A stretch of DNA of 64,000 bases, taken from positions 30,767,230 through 30,831,229 of the forward strand of contig OZ029921.1 in NCBI GenBank assembly GCA_964023275.1. The letters run 5' to 3'. Position 1 is the stretch's first letter; every line of letters begins with the position of its first letter. The notes beneath the pieces are model-generated. The model had not been told where the DNA came from. It saw nothing but the letters and a program-made list of their open reading frames with translations, and did no database searches. Below are positions 25,301 through 34,021 of this stretch, piece by piece. The position numbers and the translations under genes were made by a program. The DNA comes from Norana najaformis (lineage: Eukaryota > Annelida > Clitellata > Crassiclitellata > Hormogastridae).

Positions 25301-26253
25301 AACAGAAAACCACTTCCTCATCCAGCTTCAAAGTTTCAAGGGAGCGCCAGTGACCTTGAACAATCTGTGCTTTCTGGATCAAGAGACGGAAGAACCAAAG
25401 TGCCCTTTGAAAGACCTGGTGCCTATGAGATGATAAGAGAAGAAAGCGAGACTCCTGCCAGACGTGATGCTTGGAGAAGACACGAGGCACAAAAAACTCC
25501 AGAAGGAAGACTTCAGGTCTGGCTGGTCTTTTGTCTTCATAGCTACATAGAAAACAAGCATTTATGTATTTTTGGAGCGTTTTAGAGTTCATTAGGGAGC
25601 CCTGCTGCTGCGCCTTTATGAGTTACTTAAAAGGTGCTATACAAATTTAGTGATACATACATATAAGAATCTATATGTACGTTATTCGGTTTTCATTTAC
25701 CCCGAGCTTCACCTTTTGTCCATCTTATGGTTGCAACAGTTTTTAGAGGCACTTGAATTGTCCGAGTACTTTACACTACACAGTAGCTGAGGAAATGTCT
25801 AGCTTTTAAAAACAATACATATGTTAAATGCTGCCCAAAAAATTATTACATGCACAACTTTTTACAGCTGTTTGAATCTGAGGCATGGCAATAGATGCAA
25901 AATTGTGCTTATCAGAGATGGTTATACATAGATGGGCATTTATATCATGTTGACCAGATTATCAAAACCCAAGTCACTGATAATTATTTGCACATATCAG
26001 AAATTGGAATTCATAGACAAGTATTTTTTATGATGTCGAATGGAATTGTCAAAATCCATTTGACTGATTTGAAATTATTTCAAGACCATTTCACTCATTC
26101 TTTTCTGCTGCTGTGTTTTAGGCTGTAGACGAACAACTGAATTTGGCTGCAGGTGACAAACTGCAAAGAACATCCAGTAATCAAGAAGATGGATGTGGGA
26201 CCAAATCTAAACCCAGAAGAAAGAGCAGAAACTTGATCCCAATAGAACTCTAG
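13372..26253 (+). CDS. LAP-family LRR scaffold (Erbin/Densin/LANO-like) without PDZ domain
   Basis: LAP proteins sit at the basolateral cortex and organise epithelial polarity. There are 17 coding exons: 13372-13542, 13773-13890, 15359-15437, 15826-15915, 16210-16330, 16759-16833, 17881-18025, 18669-18741, 19149-19278, 19752-19937, 20812-20911, 21349-21443, 22377-22490, 22849-22974, 23708-23840, 24324-25516 and 26122-26253. They sum to 3081 nt and about 1026 residues, in phase at every junction. The N-terminus ([16 protein letters not shown]) and the LRRs to about residue 396 align block by block with Erbin/Densin. The LAP-specific segment follows ([19 protein letters not shown], then [13 protein letters not shown] near residue 470). 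The rest is a Ser/Arg/Gly-rich tail with degenerate GYRSD/HGHDSE repeats. The PDZ domain of Scribble, Erbin and Densin is absent, as in LANO (LRRC1). It ends RNLIPIEL, a possible class II PDZ ligand. Upstream untranslated exons are likely. Confidence 0.92.
14078..15124. mobile_element. Non-autonomous hAT-type DNA transposon, about 1047 bp
   Basis: It is flanked by exact 8-bp target duplications CTCAGGAT at 14070-14077 and 15125-15132. The ends start TAGGCCTGTCA and, on the other strand, TAGAGATGTCAAAA. These are imperfect inverted repeats of the TAGRGATG type seen at hAT ends. Subterminal CCCAGRTAYCC motifs occur near both ends. No transposase frame is seen. It lies in LAP intron 2 and carries a second hAT element inside. 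Confidence 0.8.
14428..14635. mobile_element. 208-bp hAT MITE nested in the larger hAT element
   Basis: The inverted ends are CAGTGATGGATAA and, on the other strand, CAGTGATGGGTAA. The target duplications GCTGATAT at 14420-14427 and 14636-14643 are exact and 8 bp long. The interior is mostly repeats of CTAATTCTAATTAATTAG and cannot encode a protein. Confidence 0.9.
15665..15713 (+). repeat. 49-bp identical block, copy 1 (LAP intron 3)
   Basis: Identical base for base to 16833-16881. It contains a pyrimidine run ending TTCTTTCTTACAG, a strong 3' splice-site look-alike, but the true acceptor of exon 4 is at 15825. Confidence 0.9.
16003..16175 (+). mobile_element. RTE-like LINE 3' fragment
   Basis: The frame ending at 16147 reads [16 protein letters not shown], then [18 protein letters not shown]. 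This is the pattern of the C-terminal end of RTE-type ORF2 proteins (WIDDIKEWTGLS...A.DR..WR..V). A CATGACATGACATG tail and an AT microsatellite follow. It is strongly 5'-truncated and lies in LAP intron 4. Confidence 0.65.
16833..16881 (+). repeat. 49-bp identical block, copy 2 (start of LAP intron 6)
   Basis: Identical to 15665-15713. Its second base begins the GT donor of the exon ending at 16833, so the working 5' splice site lies inside the duplicated block. Confidence 0.9.
17440..17700 (+). mobile_element. Non-LTR retrotransposon 3' end (CR1/L2-like)
   Basis: A frame at 17518-17619 reads [14 protein letters not shown], then [14 protein letters not shown] and a stop. This is the conserved C-terminus (WNSLP...FK..LKTHLF) of many invertebrate LINEs. 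The 3' untranslated end TTTGTGAGTTTCTTAAAATG then reaches a TGTGCTATACAAGT block and a (CATA)n tail at 17673-17697. It is 5'-truncated and lies in LAP intron 6. Confidence 0.75.
18055..18240 (+). repeat. tRNA-derived SINE, family A
   Basis: The head GGGCATGGTAACTAACTGAT leads to TTAGAGCGCTTGGCATG and the B box GGTTTGAGTC. The body then has GAGCAAGTCCTTCACTCACA and the ATTGATGCTAAGTCATT tail region. A/T-rich end. It lies in LAP intron 7. Confidence 0.8.
21030..21125 (+). repeat. Possible decayed tRNA-derived SINE head
   Basis: GATAGGTGGCTGATTTG and GGTTTGAACC are spaced like A and B boxes, but the body matches none of the clearer families here. Weak call, in LAP intron 11. Confidence 0.35.
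22541..22715 (+). repeat. tRNA-derived SINE, family A, well preserved
   Basis: GGGGCATGGTAGCTGGTTGG (A box TAGCTGGTTGG), then TTAGAGCGCTTGGCTTGTAA and GGTTTGAGCC (B box). The body and the AGTTGATGCTTAATCGTCAG tail agree with the other copies. It lies in LAP intron 13. Confidence 0.85.
25590..25675 (+). mobile_element. Non-LTR retrotransposon 3' tail only
   Basis: GCCTTTATGAGTTACTTAAA and AGGTGCTATACAAATTTAG with a short GATACATACATA tail match the 3' end of the element at 17440-17700. Only the last 80 or so bases remain. It lies in LAP intron 16. Confidence 0.65.
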
Positions 26254-27474
26254 TCATCATGACAAAAGCCTCTCTATTTTTACCAAAGAAAGATCATGAC
26301 AAACATATCAAACAGTGTGCCACATTTTACAGCTGGTTTACATATTTTTTAGGTTTATTGTCTGAGTTGTTTTGATATAATATCAGGTTTAGATTTTATA
26401 TTCCATTGTGATACATTCCTAATTCCTGTCTGATGAATTTAGATGTTAATTGCTGTTTGACTGTAGGCAGGATAAAGACAGGAATTGAAATTAAATGGAA
26501 TAATGACATGAACTCTAGTTGTCATGAAGACGACCTTTTATGCCAGTATTAACAAGAACTGTGTTACAAAAATGTTGACATGTTACAACTTTTATAAAGT
26601 CTCCGATACTTCTTAGGTAGCTATGGGAAAATCTGTAACTAGATTTGAACTTTTGGCTAGAGGCAAATTGTTCCTTACAGTCTCCTCTTGAATACTGGTT
26701 TATTAGGTAAGGTAATACATTTTCAATTTTAAGTGACAGTAAATTATACCCTGGTAATAATGCATTTATATAAAGATGTTATCTTAAAACTTTTAAGCGC
26801 CGTTTCCCAATTAAATGCAGGTCTCCAATAGCTGTAGGGAGTAAGGACGATTTGCACAAATAAATGCTAGGTTTCGTTTAGGCTCCAACACGATAAAGAT
26901 AACAATAAGACGATTTACAGAGTGACATAGATGATGGATACCAGCAAATATGCTACAAATACATCACATGGACATGACAGACGAAGCGGAGTGATGGAGT
27001 TGGCAGTACAGTATTTTACTGGTTGTTTAACAAATGTTTGTGCAAATAAACACCTGCCTGGTTTAAACGACGGTCTGCAGTTGCCACCGGTGGGTAAACG
27101 ATTTGTACTAATAAATGCCAAAGCATTTGTAAGAAGTTTTGTGGTATGCAGCCATTGCATTTGTCGTATATGCTCAATAATGCTTCAGTTACTGTTTTTC
27201 GAGGGTAGGTAGCCGTGTAAGGTAACAACATTTTATGCAAAGCTCCATAATACCAGCTTGGATTATAATGACAATTTTAAATTTTAGAAGTAAAGTTATG
27301 ACTGTAAAATAGAATCCAAGCTAGCTAAGGTAAAGAGTCAAGTTCAGTTGGCTGTGGACTAGGCTTTCAGTTCATGTGAGTTTGCTGCCAAATGAACCGC
27401 GACATTAATTGCATGAGAAAGTGACGGAATCTTTAGTGGAATAGGGAGTGTGGATTTATTCCTAAGGAACTATT
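26254..27474. other. Convergent 3' regions of the LAP and GT32 genes
   Basis: This is the shared 3' flank of two genes that face each other. AATAAA at 26859-26864 (+) could end the LAP transcript, and its reverse complement at 27455-27460 could serve the GT32 gene, though it is very close to the stop. Between 26835 and 27140, three degenerate copies of a GATTTGTACAAATAAATGCC-like motif occur. No reading frame here looks real. Confidence 0.5.
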
Positions 27475-29364
27475 CTATAGGACCTTTTGTCCTTCATGCA
27501 GTTTTCTGAAATAGTCCAACATGTTAGATTTTTCTAGAACTGTCTTTCCTATTTCAGAGAACGTTGAATTTGTCGTCAGTAAAGTCGTGTAGTTGAGTAG
27601 CTCGTAGGGAGTTGGAAGAGTCCAGTGGAAAGCATACGTATCCGTTCTCCAGTTCTGAATGCTGTTTGAGTTGAGATGGTGGATGCTTTCATTGTGGTAG
27701 TCAGGCCACCAGGTAGGATGGCAGAGGGTCTGGAAGCAGATAACCTGAAGATGAGGATCTACCCGCACGAGGTCTGGATGCCGCTCCTGAATTCGGTATG
27801 GCTGTCGCAGTCCGTTCCATGCCCAGTCGTCATCCTTGAACCATTTCATCGATTCCTGGAATTTGTGCCAGAACCTGGCATTTCGTTTCCCAAGTGCTAC
27901 GCCGAAGTTGATGGTGTCTGGAAACGGGTGGTTCCAGTATGTCCAGTCATACGACCCGATTGCATCGTAACCTCTTATCTTGTGGTCAAGGGGTTGGATG
28001 AAGATGGTGTCGGTGTCCACATAAATGCCGCCATACTTTATCATAAAATCCACTCGCCAGATGTCGGTAACATGCGAAAGGACATTGACGCTGGTGCCGT
28101 AAATTGTACGTGGATGCTCACGATAAATCAGGTGGACTTTCTCGTGGTCCTTGATCAGTTGCCAGTATCTTCCAGTTGGTGGACCATCACCATGTATGTA
28201 AACAGCATCCACCTTTGCCATATTTATGAGACTAAGCACACACAAATAGAACAGAAAATCCATTTCTCCTCCTCCGAGCCACACAATGTGGCCGATGTTT
28301 GGAATGAGCTCGTCGTATGTTGGCTCATGGCGTAGAATTTTTGGTGTACCATAGAATATGGTACGGGCAAGGCGGCCAAAGGAGTTGTCGAGTTCCCAGA
28401 TGTCCTTCGGATAGAGTGAAGTGGTAAGGAAGACGCACCAGGATTTTCTGTGCGCTTGAACATACTGATCTTTATGAATACACTGCAGAGTCATTGTGTT
28501 CAGTTGCGTGTTTTGTAGAATCGTACTCAACACTTGACCACCAGGAAGCCCTGGTTTGGTCATCAGAAACCCAACTCCTGTTTTAGTATCTAACGCACTA
28601 ACAACATCCTTATGGCGGAATTCAGGTGGAAACTTGGTTAATATTGTGACTTCATGGATGTACATACCGCCCCTTCTTGTCAGTGTATCATAAATGAATG
28701 CTGGACTCGGCTTTGCATATCCGTCACAGCCATGTTCGTTTTCGGTCAACTGATGAAGTTGAAAGAACGGATACTTGTCGACGATTTCACCGAACCACGT
28801 ATTGTAAGTCCACGAGTCAACAACTGGAAGAGCGTCGTAGTAGAAAATGAGATTGTCAGGCCGTAAGTTGCGTATGACACTCATGACGCTGAGATAGTGT
28901 GGAAATTCGAACCATCTCTTTCCGCACCACACGTAGAAGACCGTGCTGGGAGCATAGCTGCTGTTGAGCAGCAACTTCTGTGGAAGTTCATCATGTACGA
29001 AGAACAGACGAGGTTTTTCCGTAGTTCTATTCAGTGTTTGCGACTTTTCCACGAAGCCATCAATAAATTTAATGTTACCTGGAGGAGCAGTGATTATAAG
29101 GTTTCTCTTTTCACTGTTGGATTCTGGGTGAGTACTACTTGTTGCAGATAATGGTCGATCTTGGTTCTTCTGTGCTGTACGTCCTTGCTGACTCTCCTCC
29201 TTCAACTGCATGTCACGTATTTCGGCAGCAATCTCTCGAGCAGATAAGCAGTTCTGTTGTACACTCGCAATATAGAATGTGATGACCGAGTAAAGCATGA
29301 AGAAAATAACAATTAATAAGATGTTAAAGGAACTCAGTGATGTGAAGCGCTTAAGTGGAGTCAT
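27475..29364 (-). CDS. Type II membrane glycosyltransferase with two GT32-like halves, first half lacking DXD
   Basis: One uninterrupted 629-residue frame. Residues 13-35 (FNILLIVIFFMLYSVITFY) are a signal anchor, so the enzyme should face the Golgi lumen. The second half (about 350-560) is a GT32 sugar transferase: HIVWLGGGE, then WRVDFMIKYGGIYVDTDTIF with D450 and D452 as the metal- and nucleotide-sugar-binding DXD, then INFGVALGKRNARFW. The first half (about 118-330) has the same order: VFYVWCGKRWFEFPHYLSV, then FIYDTLTRRGGMYIHEVTIL, but residues 237-239 are HEV where DTD belongs. It therefore looks like a tandem domain duplication with a non-catalytic N-terminal copy. Donor and acceptor sugars cannot be told. 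The coding part has no intron. An acceptor (TTCTTGTAG) just upstream, near 29425, suggests a 5' untranslated exon. Confidence 0.88.
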   Translation of the reverse strand: MTPLKRFTSLSSFNILLIVIFFMLYSVITFYIASVQQNCLSAREIAAEIRDMQLKEESQQGRTAQKNQDRPLSATSSTHPESNSEKRNLIITAPPGNIKFIDGFVEKSQTLNRTTEKPRLFFVHDELPQKLLLNSSYAPSTVFYVWCGKRWFEFPHYLSVMSVIRNLRPDNLIFYYDALPVVDSWTYNTWFGEIVDKYPFFQLHQLTENEHGCDGYAKPSPAFIYDTLTRRGGMYIHEVTILTKFPPEFRHKDVVSALDTKTGVGFLMTKPGLPGGQVLSTILQNTQLNTMTLQCIHKDQYVQAHRKSWCVFLTTSLYPKDIWELDNSFGRLARTIFYGTPKILRHEPTYDELIPNIGHIVWLGGGEMDFLFYLCVLSLINMAKVDAVYIHGDGPPTGRYWQLIKDHEKVHLIYREHPRTIYGTSVNVLSHVTDIWRVDFMIKYGGIYVDTDTIFIQPLDHKIRGYDAIGSYDWTYWNHPFPDTINFGVALGKRNARFWHKFQESMKWFKDDDWAWNGLRQPYRIQERHPDLVRVDPHLQVICFQTLCHPTWWPDYHNESIHHLNSNSIQNWRTDTYAFHWTLPTPYELLNYTTLLTTNSTFSEIGKTVLEKSNMLDYFRKLHEGQKVL

Positions 29365-32300
29365 TCTGATGGATCTGGTATCGGAAAGAACTTGATCGCG
29401 GTTTTATGCCACTTTCCCGAGAACCTACAAGAATAAAGAGGAATCTCATTATTGTAGTAAACACTCAAACTAGTAAAATCAACATATAACCTAAAAACAA
29501 GCAAAATTCTTAGTATCTTATATCTTGATAGCAGTTATACGCCATTTCTTCTTACAGCAAGTCCTACAGCGTACTGCCTTTGTTTCCCGGACTTAAAGCT
29601 TTTGATTTGTTGATTGCCGGTTGAGACCTTACACAACAAAGAAAACGAACCTTCTGCAATTATAATTGCAGTCTTCCATACCTCGATGTGTCGCTGTAGA
29701 ATACGGGAGGCTAATACCTAATTGCAGTAATTAAGTCACTGTGACAAAAAACAATCCCAAAATTGCCTGGCACGATCCTGAACTTCTTTGTGGGCTCAAA
29801 AACACGATTCATTAGTCTGAAGCAGATTTGGTATAATGTTGACATTTTCTATCATCTACACCAATGTACTGCATAATGTTTATACACACTTTGCACAAAA
29901 TTATTTATATTAAATGGCAATTATGCATTTTAAACAGCATTAATTCCTTTTCATGCATCATCTATACACAGGTGAAACATTCAATTTATACAAAACGTTG
30001 TTGAAGTTTGCAGAAGGCGCTATATTGTGTCTAGATACATGTATACATATATTAAATCAATTCCGTCACTCAACATACATCAATCTTGATGATAAAAATT
30101 AATTAAGAGCTGCCACCAAAGTGCTGAAACTTAGAATAGAACTGAAGTTTAGTTCTCCACCAAAAAAATTCCCATGAAGTACCGGTATGCTTCAAGAACT
30201 GCAAAACCTAAACAGCAGCCCATTCTGAACTCTAGAACAGCCAAACAATGAAGCCCCAATTCTGAACTATTCAATCCTTTCTTGGCCTTGAAAATCACCC
30301 ATACCTGAAAAATGCAGTCCTTTCCCAGCACTTTTTATTTCATAATAAGGTATAAATAATTACACAAATATAATTAGCTTAATTAATGTTACATGTATGT
30401 TCTCTGACGCCCAAATGTTATTCAGTATACTAGAGCAGCTCATAACAAGTAAATAAAAGTAAAAATACTGCATGATTAATCATTAATTATTAATCATTAA
30501 TCGTGCTACTTAATGATTCACTAAAACCGTATAAGAAGCACATACTGAAACACAGGATATCCGGCCAAACACAGGTCCTATTAAACAGCTCTACCCGACA
30601 CGAGTATGCCGTCAACCAAAGGCATTCATGTACTACACAGTTTTGGTCATGCTTCAGTGGCTACCACCCTTGAAAGCAGCCTAGCCTCGTGTAGGTAAGC
30701 ACGACTACCTGAGAGCGAGGCTAAAGAACATTTGCATATGAACCTGTTAACACTGACAGAACAAGAAGCGGCCACACTGGACAAACCTGAGTGGGAGAGA
30801 TCAACAGACCATGACAAGAATTGAATGTCCCATCTCTGTCTTATTACCAGACAATGCATGAGGACTATGCATTGCAGTGATTCTAACACAGAGGAGAAGT
30901 CTCTGGAACACATTTTATGTCTGAGCATTCAGGTCAGTGTTTGCTGGTATCAGATAATAATTTAGAAAGTGTAAAAAAACAACTAATATAAAATAATGTA
31001 AAAATCAATTTGGTACAGCAAATGCAAAGATGCATTCTGTTCACTCTTTTCAACCCACTGTTCAGAACACTGGTTTTTAGTTTTTATTGACATTATTTTA
31101 TTATTATTATTATTATTCAGTTTTTATTGGGTCTATCATTAAAACAATTTTGAGATATTTAGCCTAATGAGGTAAACCGAGAAAAACAGGTTAAACAAGT
31201 CCATGCAAACGTTGGCATATATGAAATAGCAGACATTACACTTGACTGAATGTAATGTAATGGGGTACTGATAAAAATATAAGATTCTTCTAGTCTGCTC
31301 CCAACAACAAACAACTACTCAGCAGCAACAGCATAAAGAACAACAACAGTAACAATAACAATAAAAGACTAGCCATTCTAGAACAACACTAATATTTTTA
31401 ATCTCCTGAGATTAAAAATTAATTTGAGTAACGAAATAATAATAGACACTTACATGTACTTCTATGGAACTGATGCACCAGAATCAAGCTGAAAGTCAGG
31501 TCAACTTCCAGGGCAGTTTGGCAAAACAGACAGGCAGCCTACATGGTATATGTTATGGTATATGTTATGGTATATGTTATGGTATATGTTATGGTATATG
31601 TTATGGTATATGTTATGGTATATGTTATGGTATATGTTATGGTATATGTTATGGTATATGTTAGGGTATATGTTATGGTATATGTTATGGTATATGTTAT
31701 GGTATATGTTATGGTATATGTTATGGTATATGTTATGGTATATGTTATGGTATAGGTTATGGTATATGTTATGGCACGCTGCAGTAGTTGAACGAATGCA
31801 CGAAACGCACGAACAAACGTTGGTGACGCATCAACATCAACAGCGAATGAAAACTTCTAGATGTCATATTTATTAATAAACCATATGTCACAATTAAACC
31901 AGAATCTGTCACGCATGAATAGGCAGAGAAGCTAATACAACATGGTATTCGTGCTGCATGCCACCACGACCAACGGTGCTGCAATCCTAAAGCATTGGTC
32001 ATAGGTCACAAAATGTTCTGCTAAAGTATAAAGTCAAGTAACAAGAATTTATAAAACATCATTTAAAGAAAACCACTCAACATACTCCCTATCTGACAGT
32101 GTAAAACCTGCATTTTGATAACGATGTAAATTTACTGGTAAAATATACCGGCTGGAATGGTAAAACATGGTAAAAACTGACTAACATAATCCCGTGGTTA
32201 CTTAGCACAGACCTGTTTAGCCATTTATAAGTCACAGTAAACTACTGAGATGAACATTAACATTGTCCTAAAGTTAACTTGCTAACCAGAGTTTGTTTCC

Positions 32301-34021
32301 ACATAATAAATTATTATTACAAAGTTTGTGTTTGTCCACTGTCAAAAATGGTAAGGATTGTTTATCCTAACCAATTCACTAAGATCAGATGTTGACTTAA
32401 GCAATGACTTACTGGTAAGAACCAATAATTTTAACGAGAAAGTAACTTTACATGGGAAACATTAGGCCAGCAATTGTAATACGAATTACTGAACCATTTT
32501 AAGAATCAGTTAACCAGTTTTTCATAACAGAACTTCATATACAGATTCTATAACAAAAGAGCTTTTACATAGGGACATGGACAGTCTACTATTAATTTAC
32601 TACATGTGCAACAGCAGTGAGTTACCACACAGATTAAGTGTTTTACTACCTTCATAATTACAGAGAGATGCCATATAGATTAGACTGTCATCAATCTGTC
32701 AGTGTGTTTATGTAGCCCTAATCAGTGGCATTAGTTCTGAGGCGAACACTAAATAAAGATGGGTGACAGAATTAACTTAAAGCCGACATTGACTTGGTAA
32801 GTGAATATTGTTATACCGAATACTGAAATATTCTATACTTCTACAGCACCGTTATCATAAAGCCTGAGGCACCAATCGATAGTTATTTCTAAGCAAAACC
32901 ACAATCTAACTCTAAAATAACAGCAGCTTCTTGAGGAGACGATAGACTAAAGTCAACATATGACCCAAGGGGCAAAATCCGGCCAGCCAACTCTGTTCAC
33001 CTGACCTGCCAAGCCTGTCTAAATTGAGAGTTTTTACATAAAGTATACAAACAGTCCCGGTGTCTAAACGACTTGGCAGTTTTCGTTCATAACTAAATAT
33101 CTTGCTGACTTGAATATCAAACTTCAAGGAAAGGATTGGTTTGTTAGCAAAATGTAGGGGAAATGAGTAAAAGTAATAGTTGCATTCATGCAAAAAATAC
33201 AAATCATTCAGAAACATACAAGTCTAAAGAAAGTCATGCATTCCCTAACACTTTCTACCAGGTCGACACTTAAATACCTATCTACCTACATAAATACATA
33301 TATACATATATACATGCAAACGACATTCAAAATGCAATCAATCGGGCCTGGAATGAGGATAAAAGAGTAGGAAACACAATCTAATAATTTCTGCCATTCA
33401 AAGGCGCAGCTTAAGAAATAGTTATATATATTTTATGCTTCAATGTGTTTTGATAATAACAGAAATAAGAATTTATGCACTTTGATCTAATGAACATTTT
33501 GACAATGCAAACGTACAATTTATATTAACCTACTATAACTGAAATAAATGCAAAGTTCTTGAGAGCTGTAGAAATTATGACATAATATCAAAAATCAAAT
33601 TACAGCACCAGTTAAACTAAATCCGGTAAAGTTAAAGTGTTGCTCAAGATAACTCGACCACGACCTCAGTTTTCTGTATATCAAAATGAAATTGTCCAAA
33701 GCTTCATAATTCACAACAATATTTGCAGCCTCATTCTGTTATAAGCTTCAACCAGATTGGGGCTCAGTGACAAGTTGTTCTCTTAAAAAGTAATGACTGC
33801 CTAACAACTGCCTCCTAAAGGTGAAATTCAGTTTATATTCAGCTGGTCAAATTATCTAAAACTGAATAATATAAAACTGAATCCCAACTGTTCAGACAAA
33901 TCGGTTCAGTAAACCTAAAACATCACAGGACAAAATTATACGAAAGAGTCCTTTACGTAACCTATCTCCTTAAACTCAGAACATGTGGAAATGTTGGAGA
34001 GAGCAGTTTGACATGGAAATC
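29365..34021. other. Spacer between the GT32 and KLHL18 genes
   Basis: It should contain the 5' untranslated exon and promoter of the GT32 gene on the left and the KLHL18 3' untranslated region on the right. A 12-bp minisatellite occupies 31540-31774. A degraded repeat tail near 32840-32900 (GCACCAATCGATAGTT) resembles fragments at 4118, 36125 and 53290. The stretch 30580-30930 may be an old transposon, but I cannot identify it. No supported gene. Confidence 0.5.
31540..31774. repeat. 12-bp minisatellite, about 19 units
   Basis: Tandem copies of GGTATATGTTAT. Almost all units are identical, with single-base variants near 31663 and 31753. Because 12 is divisible by three, every frame reads a tetrapeptide repeat, so the long open frames here are an artefact of the repeat. 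The homogeneity suggests recent expansion. Confidence 0.95.

Noticed and set aside
24972-25592. A 206-codon minus-strand frame
   Set aside because: Antisense to the repetitive LAP exon 16. The length comes from the open repeats.
27676-28335. A 219-codon plus-strand frame
   Set aside because: Antisense to the GT32 coding region. No recognisable features.
30580-30950. Possible transposon coding remnant
   Set aside because: Some residue patterns look mobile-element-like, but I could not match them to any family and no termini or target duplication are visible.
31464-31876. Several overlapping open frames with tetrapeptide repeats
   Set aside because: They come from the 12-bp minisatellite, which is free of stops in more than one frame. 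No start context, splice signals or family support.
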